Source of the DNA: Atrichornis clamosus
Taxonomy: Eukaryota > Chordata > Aves > Passeriformes > Menuridae
DNA: 64,000 bases
Assembly (NCBI GenBank): GCA_013400975.1
Contig: WBMZ01002723.1
Location: 58,501-122,500, forward strand
Reading direction: 5' to 3'
Made by a program: the position numbers and the translations under genes. Position 1 is the first letter of the stretch, and each line of letters begins with the position of its first letter. Below the pieces are notes generated by a model. The model saw nothing but the letters and a program-made list of their open reading frames with translations, was not told the origin of the DNA and ran no database searches. This document shows, in pieces, positions 12,401 to 25,909 of this stretch.

Positions 12401-15020
12401 AAAGCTGTAAAAAACATCTTTTAGATAAGCAACACTTAGACATATCACTGGCTAGGCAGGGCATGTTCTAGTGTTAATTGCTCAGTTTTTCTGTGCCATT
12501 TGTGCCCTTCCTCCCCTACAGGGACTGTGCCTTCATGGCTTTGTATCATTTTCAGATATATATCACTATGCTTAATATTTTTTCCAAGAGCACATGAACT
12601 CCTAGCAGGTCAAACACCATCTGGACCAGCTGAGTAAAATGCAGTTCTATCATTTACGACCAAAAAAAAAAAAAAATTCCTGTTTGGTTGGAAGGACATG
12701 GTCTGAATACAGTACGATTCTGAGTGACGTTAAATATTATATTTAAACAGCAACTTGGTCTTTAATAATCAAAATTTAAAAAATTTAGAAAGCAATTAAA
12801 TTGTCTTTACACTCAGCTTGTATAGTTTTTAAGCTTCCTGGTGTTTCTTTCATCCAAAATACACTCAGGTAGCTCATGCATCACTGAAGGCCACTTTGCA
12901 GTAGAGATGTGCTGCAGATGGCCCAGCAAGCAGAATCAGAATTGGCTCCATGCAACATAAAAAATCCTCAGGGGGTGATGTTAACAAAAAAGAAATCACA
13001 TTATTGAGATTCATGGAGTTCACTTGTTCAGCTGTTCTGGAAGTGTTCCCCAAGCTCTCAAATTTGTTTAAACAAGCACCTTCAAACCTTCACTCAGCAT
13101 TGCCGGCACTCTCTGAGTCACGTAGATACCACTGGGATCCTGCTCTCAACAACAAATGGACTTTTTTTTAAGATAACTTCTTTTTTTTTTTTAAGATGGC
13201 AGATTGCAGCCTGGGGCTAGGGCCAGGGTTGGTACAACATTTAATCAATCTAGAGATCCTGCAGTTCTAATTCCCCCCAAGAAAAGTCAGAGGTAAGCAA
13301 AAAGCTGATAAATGACAGTTCTCCAATTCTCTGGAGTCTTTTTTTCTGCCAATGTGCAAGTGCTCACAAAACACACACCTGAATTCAGGTTATGCTTTGT
13401 GAGCTTCCCAAAGGCACAGACATCGGACATAAAGCAAGAAGTTAATGGCAAACCAGCTTCAGCTTTCTTTTTGCAACTGAGAGGGAGGTTTAAGATCACA
13501 TGCAGTTTGAATTATTTCTCTCCATTTGTGTATTTTGAGTCACTTTATTCTCAGTAGGACTCCCACAAAACAAACATAAGCAAGCAGGAATAGGAGATGA
13601 CATCTCACACGCAGAAAGGTCACTGAGGGAAACAGCTTTGGCCCGCCTGCACTGCCCCAAACAGGGCCCATCAGGAGGTTCACAGCCTCTACAGTGTTCC
13701 TCCCACACCTCATTGAGGCTAAAAACCTAAGCAATTTAGTAAAAGAACTGATGCTTAATGGGTGGAAACCTGTACATACATATGGAAGGGAAACAGCTTT
13801 TATTCTAATTAAAAGGGTGGCCCAACTCTCCTAGTCAAGAAAAGAACAGGATCTGGAAGAAAGGGGGCATCAGAGATTAAACTGGTATAAATCTTCAGGA
13901 AGACTTGAAAGGGAATAATTGATGTAAAAGCTAAAGATAGCTTCCACCAAAAAGATGGAAGACACAAAGGCTAAGCCCTTGAGTGAGGTTATCAGAAGGG
14001 AAAAGAGCAAAGCTATTTACTGCACAAAAAGAGACCTTTCTCACACAGTATAAATGCAACTAGGCTAAACATGGGGTTGGTTGTTTATCTCTACTCCTAT
14101 GTCTTGTTAAAAAACAAAATAACAACTAACCTAATTGCTCTGACCATTATGATTAAACACAGATTCACAATCTAACAAGCTTTCATAAAATAGACAAAGA
14201 TGTCTTAGGATGTACTAATACTTCAGTATCACTGTACCATAGACAATTTAGGCTATAATTTTAACACACTTTCTATCATGAGATACTTCAAATGAATGCA
14301 AAAAAAAATTGTGTTAGTCATCAAAAAGACAGCCTCCCCTAAGCTAGAATTTCATATTAATAATAAGTAGTATTTCATATTAATAATAAAAAGTCAATAT
14401 TGTAGAAATATCAGAGCCAGCTGAAATAAAGGTGAGTTTCAAGTAGGTATTACATAATTACCTGAGTTTGTGCAGGCCACTAAGGTGAATGTTTTCTTAC
14501 GTAATCATCATTTGAATTCCATTGAGTTATTTTGCACTATGTCCCACAGAGATAACATAAAACCTCTGTTAAGTACTGTAATCTCCAGTTCCCAGAACTC
14601 AATATATGTTTGGGTTGACATTTCAGGTCACATACATAAAGCATTTCAGAGACTTACTGGTTACAAAGTGCACCTTTGAGCCCCAGTCTTTGCACACATA
14701 TTGATCATGAGTTGTTCCATCACCGACCTTTCCCATAACTCAAACTTTCAGCCATTCACAGCTTTATCAGTGATTTCCCTTCCTACCCCTGGAAAAATTC
14801 ACCATCTATAGTCAGTCCCAAACCAGAGGAAATATAAGGTGTATTGCTTCTTTCCACCTCCATGCTACTTTGTGAATCCACATCAGATTCTGCTTGGGAG
14901 GAGAAGAGAAGGACCATCTTCTCCCAGTTAGGATCAGGTGGGTTTGGATGGTGTGCTCACACCCAGCTCCCAGCTCTCACTGCACTCACAGAGGAAGAAA
15001 ATGTGTGGGGAGGAGACAGG

Positions 15021-15108
15021 ACACTGCTATTCAAGGGCTTTTCTTATCTACAACTTACATCTGCAANACACTGCTACTCAAGGGCTTATCTACAACTTAC
15101 ATCTGCAA
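15021..15108. repeat. Imperfect two-copy tandem duplication around an ambiguous base
   Basis: A 46-nt unit (15021-15066) is followed by a single N at 15067 and a 41-nt copy (15068-15108). The copies differ by one substitution and a 5-nt deletion. The N at the junction suggests that assembly or consensus calling was uncertain here, as happens when alleles differ in copy number. Confidence 0.85.
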
Positions 15109-17317
15109 TGGCAGCTATGCCTTCTGCTGTTAGAGAGTGTTCTCTCATTCCATCCTGTTGCTATTATTTCATATTTACAGTCCTCCTTTCCAGTGCCAAA
15201 ATTCTGCTGTTATGAAAAGATACTCAGGTTCTTATGCCTTATTTATGCCCCAACATAAAATTCACTTAAATAACAGATGGTGGTTGATGAACCCTAGAGA
15301 TTTTTAACACATGCTTCTTCTTCATTAATTTAAAAGTAATCAATAATTTATATATAAACAATTAATTTGATGTCCCTCTCTTGTTCCTACAACAGTAGAG
15401 AAGTATCCAAACCACATGAAACAATTGCTTCCAATACCAGCCATGCTAACAACTGCCCAGAAAGTCTTCTATCCCCCCCTGCCACAAAAGACATGAAAGA
15501 AACCTGAAAGACACTATTCCACAACTGGTGGTTTCCACAAAACAAATGCAAAACTAAAGAAATGGACATAGGAAGGGATATTTAGGAAAGGCAGCATTAA
15601 TTCTTACAGAGCAGATTCCTGGTATCTCAAAGTTTACCACACTGCCTGTCTCAATTAAGTGAGAAAAGCCAAAACTCTACAGACTTATTTTCTAAAAAGT
15701 AGTGCAGAATTTTACATGGAAAAATCTCTTTTGTAAGAAAGAAGATAACTGGCAAAAGAGGCTGGATTCAGAGGCATGGCCAGGTAGGACTGATAATTCA
15801 CTGAAGGCTTTCAGGAAGAGGAGCCATTTTGGAAGTAAAAAAATGTGTCCTTCAGAAAAAAGGTGCTGCTGCTATAGTAGGGTTAAGAGGAAATTGTTGT
15901 TGTTTGCTCGGTGTTGGGAACATTTAAAGTAATTTTTCTTTTTCGTCTGCATAATTAAGACTGGCCTTGGTTGGCCTTCCAGCAACTACTGTAGGCACTC
16001 CAGTGGCATCACACAGCTGGAGCAATGTTTACAAGAGTTGCAGGGCCGAGCTCTTCTCAGAACAGGCTGGGTGGGCTGGGAACAGAGGCACAGAGTGTGC
16101 TCACCCCGCACAGCAGAGCTGTCTGTTCACCAGCATCCACACCGAGCTCTGCTCCCAGCTCCCACTTAAAAGCCAAACCATCCACTTCAGTTTGTCAGGC
16201 ACCCCTTGATACTTCCTATAAATACCTTCCCATCAGCCTGTCCTCCCAGAAATGCCCATTAAATTACTTTTACAGCAGTGCAGAAAGGATTATTTATAAA
16301 GCTCCACATTAGCAACCTTTCAGGGAACACTGCACTAAGATAATGCAAAGGCATTTTTTGAAAGAGAGGAATGCTTTCCCATCATGAAGAATTATCAAGA
16401 GAACATTATCTTCAGTACTTTAATAGATCTGAGACAAAAGGTCTGATTGGTTTGATTATTGGTCTGAAGCGAACTGCATTTACCGTGTTCACAGAAAATT
16501 ACTTAAAAAAACCCTCAACTTTCTTTGTGCCTCAGAGTGAAAGTCTGAACAATTATTGTGAGGAGGAGGGGGTGAGTTAAAAAAAATCACAAGTTGCTGA
16601 TCTTATTCACTGTTCGGGTACTATGTGGCAATCAAAGATAATATTAGACTAAATATTAACATCATGCTTCAAATGCACTCAAAAGTGGCTGAAACCAGAT
16701 GAGCTCACTCCACAAACAAAATCTACACTTGGGGCATATCAGAGCAAACCTGGGCTGTTGCTCTGGGCAGACTGCTGGCCCAGCCCGTGTGTGCAATCCA
16801 GGCAGTGAGAGGTTCAAGAGAACCCCACAGCAAATAACCTCACTATGCAGAGCTTACAGAGTGCCCGCCATACTGAAGAGGGTATATTCTGAAGAGGGAA
16901 TGAATATACAAAAAACAGTGTGAGACCCAGAAATCTGAAACACAGCCTAGGCCATGCCACAAAGGTGTTCTGGTAGCACAATCTGAGCAGCTGCCCATGA
17001 ATATCAACAGGCAGGGCAAAAGCTTTCCTTTCGCACCCATATTATTATGTTATCCTTAATATAAATTGCCACTTTCATTTTCAGATTTCAAAAAAAACCA
17101 AAACAAACCTACCATGCTTTACTCCTTTTGGCTCTACAAAGCCACCACAGTAACTGGAAGTATTTTGCATTGTTTTCCATACTACTGATGGTTATTTATT
17201 TGCAAACCTTGCCACTGGTGAAGTGAGGTTGAGTTTCAGGTCTTAGGTTTTGTTTACCACTCACACCTTGTTGTAAATCTATCACATTTGGAGTAATTCA
17301 GGGGCAGCCAGCATGAA

Positions 17318-17386
17318 ATTTCTTTATATAGTATATTTCTATATATAGTATATAGTATAATAAGTAGTATATTTCTTTATATAGTT
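17318..17386. repeat. AT-rich tandem-like repeat
   Basis: The motif TTTCTTTATATAG is present near both ends of the stretch, with variants of TATATAGTATA between them. It looks like a short degenerate AT-rich array. No gene or mobile element was recognised with it. Confidence 0.6.
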
Positions 17387-20300
17387 CCTGAAGCACATCA
17401 GCAGAACCCACTTAAGAGAGAAGAGAGGGTAACTGGTATTCTCTCCAACAACATAGCTTCCAGTGAAGGGGATTGTCATAGCAGTTACCATTCTGCACAG
17501 CTACTCTCTCATAACACTATCTAAACATGGATCTGCAAAGCACTGCGTGTTAGAAAGGTACTGAAAAAACTGTTTCTTGGGTTTCAGTGTTCCACTGTTG
17601 ATTTGGGGGACTAACAATGGAGTGTTTTTAATAAGAAAATTCAAAAAACACCCTATGGTTTATGTGGGTAAAAAATAAAAATGAGTTATAAACCACAGAA
17701 TCTTATTTTTCCTGGGTACACTGAACAATAGAGAAAACCATTCAAGTGGGGGCAGGGAGGGCAGTGGTTTTGAGCATTCAGGAAAAAATGCAAGTCCTCT
17801 TACACAAAGAGTTTACAGAGTTCAATTTTCAGTGGCATAGTCTGCTAAACAGCAACCATTTTTTCCCCTGTATACTTCACAAATTTTACATCTAGATCTA
17901 ATATGAAACTGAATATTTCTGAAATCAATAACAATACATAGGAACGAGAAGAATTTCTGAGACATGCTGTACTTGCTAAATAGAATTCAAAAGTTACTCT
18001 AATTCTGTAATAGCTTTTCTGAAGAATTTCTGACTGAATTGCCAGAGTTACAAATTCAAGGGTTCTAAGAGCCAAGGGTGTCTGCTTCATTACCAGCTCC
18101 ATAATTATTTCTCAAAGTTATGCACTTTTTACAATGACATCAACACAAATCTTGTGTGTTCCCCCTTGCTAAGCCTCATTCTAAAGGGATGAAAACTGAG
18201 GTGCTGGCACACAAAAAACTGGTCCTTGGCTCTTCCTTCTGATTTCAAATCCAATTTCCTATTCTGTATCTAGAGGCTAAACCTTCATTTATGCTCAATG
18301 ACAGACACGCAGTGAACAAACAGCAATTGTATCCACCAATCCCCCTTTTGTCCCATTTTGGTTTATCCTAATTGTCTCCAAAAATTCTAGAGTCTGTAAC
18401 TTATAATCAGTTGTGACTTTAGCTCATGGGAGCAGCAAGAGGAGCAGAGTTGTGCTGGTAACTGCATCCCTGCCTGCCCAGCTCCCCGGCGTTGCTGCGC
18501 TCCGCGCTGGGCCTGCACTGCCGGCAGTTCGGAGACACGCAGCTCAAAGCTGGTCTAGTTACACTACAACCTCCTTTGACTGACTTTGCTCTGCTTCTGG
18601 CTTGTCCAGAGTTACCCCAAGGACAGCGTGCCAGCAGTACTGTCCTTTACCTCCAGCTCATCGCAGCCTGCCAGCAGTGTGGGCTAATACTGCCTCCTCA
18701 GCATATTTGCAACCTGCTTTGCCTGTTCGAAACAGGTCAGAAAATCACATCATCTCCTAAATCATTACAGGAGTCATTAGCCCAGTCACTATGAACCCTC
18801 TGGAACCTACAGTATTCAAAACTGAACTTGTTTTGTAGCTGGAAGATCTTCAGGCCCACTGCAGCAGCTCTGTGCTGTTTCCTCAGAGTAGCTCTATCTA
18901 AAAAAGAACCACTGGATGATTTCCTGGTACCAGTGAACAGAACCTAAAAAAACCCCAAACAACACAACCACAAGCCCAAGATATTGCTTTCACTGCATTC
19001 ACAATTTCCCCTGTTGTTAGCACACTCTCTGGGATGTATCATAGTGTCTAGGCCCACAGTCTTGCGATTTACTTTCTTTCCCAAATCATCTCCAAAACTG
19101 ACCCCATAACCTGAAAATTCAGAATCCTTTATTTTCCAGGGGCTTACTTTTCACAAGGTAAGATCAGGTTACCCTACAAAAACCACTGACGTGCTGTTAT
19201 CAGTCACCAATATCTTTTAACTCAGCAAAAGGATTAATTTCAGAGACAAAAAGAAGTTACTTTTCATTGAAAATACGGAAATTGCCATCCTTATAAGCCT
19301 TCTGCTCCTCACAAGAGAAATGGTCTATTACTGGCATGAGCACTACCAGGTATAACTCCAACTTCAACTGCTTGTGTAGGATACATCTACTCATGGCAGA
19401 TACACCCCAGATCCCATCAGGAATATGACATACTTGACTTTTGATAAGACATTTTAGAATGATTTTAAGAGGTAAATAGCACACACAAAATACACAGCAT
19501 TGTAAGCAATCTTACACTGTATATTCCCAGGCAGATTACTTAATTGTCAGTAAAAACTCAGCAAAAGTGATTATTTTAATAAGTTTTTGAGTTGCTTTTT
19601 TAAAAAAAATAGTCCTGTCTTTCTCTAGGACATTTTAAATTAATGCTATTACTTCAATTAATATTCAGTGTCGCTTGTGTGGTTTTTCAGTCAAGTTCAC
19701 AACTGCACAAGGACTGCACTGCATCAAGCAAAAGAAAGACACACCCAATCCAATGGGAATGAGTCCCACATTTTCAGAGCACGTTTAAATAAGAGTTCCT
19801 TGGGCTAAGTTGTAGCGACAAAGGTTACACTCCAGATAAGGCTCAGACTGTCCTTCCCTCACTTAACCTCTCCTGCCCTGACCAGAGATGAGGAAGCACC
19901 TACTCCTCGCCAGCTGTTCCAGTGTGCAGTTCCACCACACCTTTTTGTTTCTCCCACAGCAGAACTTCGTGTGCCTGCCACCCGTAATGAAGGCAGTCCC
20001 GGAGAGATCCCCAACAGTGAATTAGTTCAGAACACCACAAGAAAAGATCTTCCTCTTCCTGACACACTCACAAACTTTTATTCAATGCAGCAAAGAAAGC
20101 TAAGTTCTGATGGTACTCCATTGCACACATCAGAGATTTTTCCAACACACCACAAAAAAATTTTTGGAGTTTCTGGCAGAAAATTCCTGTAAAATTCCCT
20201 TCCCCAAAATACCATTGTACCTTTCTTTCTTCTCCTCAGTTATTCTGATGTTTCCTTCCACCTTTCATCTAGTCTTGTGGATAGTGGTGAGAAGAAATAT

Positions 20301-21811
20301 AACAATATTTCCTTCATTTTGCTCTTGCATACTTTTTAATAGTATTATTTTAAAAGCACCCAGAGTAAAGGTTTGAATATTTTTGCACATGAATACGTAT
20401 TTTTAAAGTCACATTTGCATGAAATTCTAACATCTTATTTTCAAAGGGAATATACACACACAAGTGATCCACGGCAGTAGCACATTAACTTTTCCCCTAC
20501 CTCCAGCAAGCAGAAGATTAGGGTGCTGATTACAGGGAATGATTAAAAAGAAGTAGCAACAACAACAAAAACATTTTCAAAAGTTACAGTGTTGTAGCAG
20601 CCAAGCTGGAAGGTAGGGACCAGTACAGGAGATTGGTATAAACCAGCACAATTGTCCATCAGGTCCATTGTAAAAGCTGCTCTCCCGAACAAAAAGCAAC
20701 ACAACCTGTTGCTCATATTTTCACTTATTGCTCAACAAGGGAAGAACGTCCTAGAAAGTCTAGGAGCAGTGGAAGGCCCCGTTTAATGTTCCCAGACTTC
20801 AAAGCAATAGATATTTACAAAGAAAACTCCTGTGTTTGAAGATTAAGGGTAGTGGGTGAGAGCATTTGTTGGTTCATTTTTTTTAAATAGTGAAACTATT
20901 GATATGTAATCCCCTACACTCCCTCAATCATCATTGGTATTTTCACAGAAATTCCTCTTGAAAAAATTAGGCAGTCCCAAAATGTGGCAAATGCTAGAGC
21001 AACTCAAAACCTAATACTAAACATTAAAAAACCTTTCCCCATTTTCACACTTCTTTCTATCCTATGTACACACTACAGTCTGAGTGATGAACATGCACGG
21101 AATCCTCTACAAGAATTCCCAAAGACTCTCAGATTAAGGTGCTCAACGCAACCAAAGGGAATGACCTGAGAGATGAGGATTAAAACCAACAAGAACAACA
21201 AAACAACCTTGCACTCTGCCAACAGCAGTTTACAACCCCCAGCAGCGAGAAGCTGAACAAACAGCTTGAGAAAGTCACCACCTCTTTGAGAGAAACCCTG
21301 CCAATATCGAGGCCATTTTACCACACACGGAAACCAGGAGCCAACCACAAGGCCAAGAGAATGAAATCAATCAGCAGAGCACAACCACCTCACTCAGATC
21401 TACCAGCTGGGAGCAGAGAGCCAGCACAATCAAATGCTTGTCCAACTTGGGCTGCAATCGTGTTTCTTGCTACCAAATTTAATCAGTTTATGCTGATTAT
21501 TATGCTGAACATTATGCTACTGGAATATGGTTTTTCTTTCTTAAAGCCAGAAGACTAAAGAGTCATTTTGCTTTCATTTTTGGTCTAACACAGTATGTTC
21601 ACATTTGGGTGACACTTAGAGCACTCCTTTTGTCCACTGGATTTCTAACAAATATTTTACTGATTTCTTTCTGTAGAGCAGTTTGCAAATGTTTATTTTT
21701 TCCAACTAAACAGAGTCAGATACAATTGTGATTTTCACAATTGGAAATCAATTTCTACATTTCAAAGCAACCATATCCAATAACAATGAACACATAGAAA
21801 ACATTTAGAAC

Positions 21812-22037
21812 AGAAAAAAGAGAGAAGAAAGAAAGAGAAGAGAGAAAAGAAAGAAAGAGAAGAGAGAAAAGAAAGAAAGAGAAGAGAGAAAAGAAAGAAA
21901 GAGAAGAGAGAAAAGAAAGAAAGAGAAGAGAGAAAAGAGAAAAGAAAAAAAAGAGTGAGGAGAGAGGAGAGAGAATAAGAGAGAAGAGAGAACAAGAGAG
22001 AAAACAAGAGAGAAGAGAGAGAACAAGAGAGAAGAGA
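21812..22037. repeat. Polypurine/polypyrimidine minisatellite, 22-bp unit
   Basis: The + strand is pure A/G from about 21812 to 21955 and only sparsely interrupted until 22037. The left part is built from about five near-identical 22-nt units of the form GAGAGAAAAG followed by AAAGAAAGAGAA; the right part decays into GAGAGAACAAGA-like units. Open frames across it on the - strand encode low-complexity Ser/Leu/Phe repeats and are artefacts of the array. Mirror-symmetric polypurine tracts of this length are known to be able to form intramolecular triplex DNA. Confidence 0.95.
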
Positions 22038-24343
22038 CCCACATCAAACTTAAGTTAACAGTTTTATGGGCAGCATAACGACCTCCGATTTTAAGGCTAA
22101 CAGGCACCAGAGTATTCCCGGACATCTGTCCCAGAAGCTCCTGCTGCAGTTGGTACCAGGCGACTCCCGGCCCCAAAGCAGTTGTGTTTCGAGCCCCTTC
22201 CTTGCGAACACCGATGGAAAGGGGACATCTACTGGCAGCAGCAGAGATTAGTGTGGGCAGGAAAGGCTGAAACAGTTCAACCAAATGACATCCACCGATG
22301 CTGCTGACAAATCTACAAACTCCTGTTCATGCCATTAAATAGATTGCTACAAAGAAAAACCCATAGCAAAAGATATTCTCTCAAAGACACAGCTACCATT
22401 ATATAGACAAAATTAGAACAGTACCTTAGTAATGTTTACAGATGGGAAGGCATTTTATTTAAACTCTGCTTTTTATTGTCAGCAAGCACACAGAAAGCAA
22501 TACATAATAGCTAGATTAAAAAAAAAATCAAGTATTTAAGGTAAAATTAATATAATAACACATCAGTAAAAGAAATGGCAATCAACAAGTCTAAATGAAT
22601 ATTGTATTTGAATATTTACATTTCAACTGCATCTCCAGCTAAATAATACAGTAGCCCCTGCCTGACTATATAAAAAGAAAAAAAAAAAAGAAAAGAAAAA
22701 AAAAAATCAGGCCTCTGGTTTAGCTAGGATTTTCTGTTTTAAAAACACATAACAAGTAGATCTAAAAACACAAAATCTTAAATCGACTACAGTAAACCTT
22801 GGCACATATCAGGAATTTTCTGCTTTAGCATCTCTTAGATGCAATCAGCTTTTAGAAGATGCTGTAAGTGGTAGACTCAAAATTCATTATGAGAGACTTT
22901 GCCATTATGAGAGACAGCTCTATATAAGACAGGACACAAGAGGTTAAACTGCCAGCCCTGCAGTTCATTTTAACTGACTGAAATAAAACAAACACTATTT
23001 CAAAAATGAAGGCACTGAAAAGGTTTTTTTTCTTTTAAAAAGTGAGGAATTGAATAAAATATTTGCTGAAAATATCTTAGTTCACATAAACAAGCAAAAC
23101 TTACAAGCCTTTCCAGGGCAAGCCTGCTCTGCAAAAGAAGAAATTCCAACACGAAACACCTGATCTGGAAGCACAGCTGCAACTACTGAAAATCGAGAAC
23201 AACCATTTCCAGCTCTACAGTCTCATCTCATCTCACCTCAAACAAAAGTAATAAGAATAAGCTATCTTCTCTCTAAGCCAGACAGGAACATCCCATGGGA
23301 TGAGCCAACAGAGAAATTGTTTCTAGGTAAAATTACCAGTAACAAGAGAATGGGAGCAGAAATGAGTAAATGAATAATCTCCAAACCAGCATTATCAGCA
23401 GTATGAAACTAGGAGAAATACAAACAAGGCTAATTCTGTTCCTCAGTTTTACAATATGGCAACACAAATGAAGGTAAGGCATTTTGATGACCGTGAGCAC
23501 AGAAGAAGCTATTTTTTGAGAATTAAGTTTTGTAGTTGAGAGCAAGGAGCCTTTCTTTAACAACAGTAAAAGTCAAATCATAATTCTTTACCAAACTTCA
23601 CTTCTTTGGTGAAAGTCAAAGCTTTGTGCATTTTTTATTTTCTTGTTCTGTTAAGCTACATGCATGTAAAGACAGCAATCCCTCTGACAAGGCTTTGCAA
23701 TACAGCATAGTCTCAAACTTCAATCACAAGGAAAGCATTCATCAAAGAACAAAAAATATTTAGGCCTTACCCAAGTTCCCAGCCTTCTCCAGTGATGGAA
23801 GCCATTATTCAAACACGTGTGATGCAAGCATTTATCTTCCATTTGTGAAGGAGAGCTCCTAGAATCGAAGCCAGCTCATGGGCTATAAAGCCTCTACAGC
23901 AAAATTACAGGTTAAGAGCCTCAAAGCAACGCTGCCTGTGCTGCTCTAGAAAGGCACAGCTGAAGGGTCAATGTAATCACAGCTGAACTTCCAGAAGTTT
24001 CCAGCCTCACCTGAGGGCCCTGCACAGCCCCTCGCAGCTGAGGCACAAACCCTGTGGGCAGCTGTGGCCTGGGAGGGGCAGCTCAATGTGGGGAGTGCAG
24101 GAAAACTTCAAATGCCAGGTATGGGCCTAGCCGGGCTGTGCAGGTGGATGAGGAGAGCTGCCAGTGCTGGGATAGAGCCCCAAAATCCCCAAGCCACTCT
24201 GCCCCTGGAGCTGAAACCCCAGGAGAACCACTCCAGCACTGCCTGTCCTGGTTTTACCGCAGAAAAAGGCAGAACAAGAGGTGGCTGGCAGAGGTTTCAT
24301 CCCCTGCTGGCCTTGGGTGCCTGGCCAGGCCTGCTCTCCCCTC

Positions 24344-24485
24344 ACGGGATCAGCTCCGTTGGTCAGAGCGTGGTACCAACACCGACGAGCTCGCGGGTTC
24401 GGTCCTCATATGGGCCACACACGTAAGGGTTGGGCTTGGTGATCTTTGTGGGTCCCTCCCAAGTCAGAAGATTCTGTGATCCTAA
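24344..24485 (+). mobile_element. tRNA-Ile-derived SINE with CR1-like tail (TguSINE1-type)
   Basis: The head (about 24344-24418) resembles a tRNA-Ile gene. An A-box-like part reads CAGCTCCGTTGGTCAGAGCG, followed by GTGGTACCAAC. The B box GGTTCGGTCCT is at 24396-24406, and the head ends with ATGGGCCA as in tRNA-Ile. The anticodon loop is decayed, so it is not a functional tRNA. The tail (24419-24485) reads like an avian CR1 LINE 3' end (GTTGGGCTTGGTGATCTTTG, then GTGGGTCCCTCCCAAGTCAG) and finishes on the CR1 octamer ATTCTGTG. A tRNA-Ile head joined to a CR1 tail is the structure of the passerine TguSINE1 family, which supports a passerine source. Confidence 0.88.
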
Positions 24486-25909
24486 TGGATTCCTACCCTA
24501 TCCACCACCCTATCCCAGCAGCACTTTGGCTACTGCTAATTTTTTGTTTTTAATTTTTCGTTTAGCCAAGACCCCAGAAGAAAGTCTAAGTTCAGAGTAA
24601 GAGAATCCCCAGGTCTGGCCTGTTGTCAGACCCCAGCTGGAGGGCTCTGGTCTACCCAAAATGCTGTCACCACCCTTGCACTCATTCTACACGGATAATT
24701 GCCAAAACTGTACACTGCTCCCAAGTCCCATGTGTTGGGTTTCACACACATAAACACAGCCTGAAACATTCAAGTTCACTTTCTCTAACTAGTTTCCACC
24801 ACCTCATGCTGAACAGGACCTAAAACAACATTTGGTGATAGACAGGGAGGTACAGATCCTGCACATGGCAGACCCTTTTTGCAATTTGTCATGTGGACAC
24901 GGGACTGCACTTAAAAGCAGAACTTTTCATTGTGATCATTGTCATCTAAGCCATAAAGGTGTTAAATGAGCAGGGGGAATGTTTACATTTAAATCATAGC
25001 TGATGTTACTGAGGTTCTCCATTCTGGCCCTGGCTCAGCTTGTCCAGGAAACAGAAAACCGCAAGTTCCATATGGTTTTTTTAAGAGTAAAAATAAGAAT
25101 GTTTCAACAGATTGCAAAGCCATGACCAGCTAGACCATGGCAGACTGTAAAAGTGTAATAAACGGACTACATAGCTACCAAATTTTTTTAAAGAGAGAAG
25201 CATTCTCCTCCAAGGCACAATGAGAACGTTAATTACAATTGTGCAATCCTTTCTACTATTCAAATTATTTTAAAAGTAAGATTTTTGGTAGACTTCACCA
25301 AGACAAATCTTGGAAACAGATTAATGCAAACACTCCCACTTCAAAATAATGAAAAATCTTTTCCCTGCAGTCCCACCCGGCTGTGCTGAAACTTAATTTG
25401 GGGGAGGTTTTGATGATGAAATGGCATGTGGCATGAGATGTTTCTGAGAAGAGAGAAACAAACCTTATTATCTTGATATTATTTCCTCCCCCTTCTCCAT
25501 TTTTACTACAAAAACGCTGGCTGTATCCTGACTTAAATGTAGCATTTTGAGTTGCACAGAAAAACGAGTGACCCATTAGGTCAATTAAAGGCAAACCCGA
25601 ACACAATTTCAAGTTCAATACTTTGTTTCCTCTGGCAACAGAAAGAGAACACTAAGCATGTAAACAGTTACATCATGGATCCTAAAAAGTGTTCCACTAG
25701 GAGAGAAACATGCCACGCACATATTTCTGGCTTACCAGCACATACAGAAAGAAAAACACCCCCAAAATCAGAAAAGTCACACCACTGGCACAAAGTACAA
25801 ATGCTTGTCTAAACCCAGGAGAAAAGAAAAATGCGTACGGTCATTTATTAAAGATTGATGCTCTGTGAAAATACATGAAATCAAAGCATAAGTTACTTTC
25901 AAAAGCCAA

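Larger units (their letters stand above)
8351..25909. other. Intergenic region between convergent NFATC3 and ESRP2
   Basis: About 17.5 kb separates the two 3' ends. Short open frames occur on both strands, but none resembles a known protein or shows linked splice sites. Named items inside it are listed separately: a CpG-bearing segment, a small tandem duplication, an AT-rich repeat, a polypurine minisatellite and a SINE. From memory, the two genes nearly abut in human, so this spacer is long by comparison. Confidence 0.7.

Noticed and set aside
14844..15258. Overlapping + strand open frames of 79-123 codons with an internal repeat
   Set aside because: The repeat comes from the tandem duplication around the N at 15067; no family resemblance, no linked splice sites.
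21755..22284. Three overlapping - strand open frames rich in Ser, Leu and Phe, resembling a membrane protein
   Set aside because: They are the translation of the polypurine minisatellite; the repeat unit forces the low-complexity sequence and there is no other coding evidence.
24344..24418. tRNA-Ile gene
   Set aside because: The anticodon region and acceptor pairing are decayed and a CR1 tail follows directly, so it is a SINE head and not a functional tRNA.
24054..24479. Open frames of 120-141 codons on the + strand
   Set aside because: They run through a locally G+C-rich stretch into the SINE; several frames are open at once, as expected from composition, and none resembles a protein.
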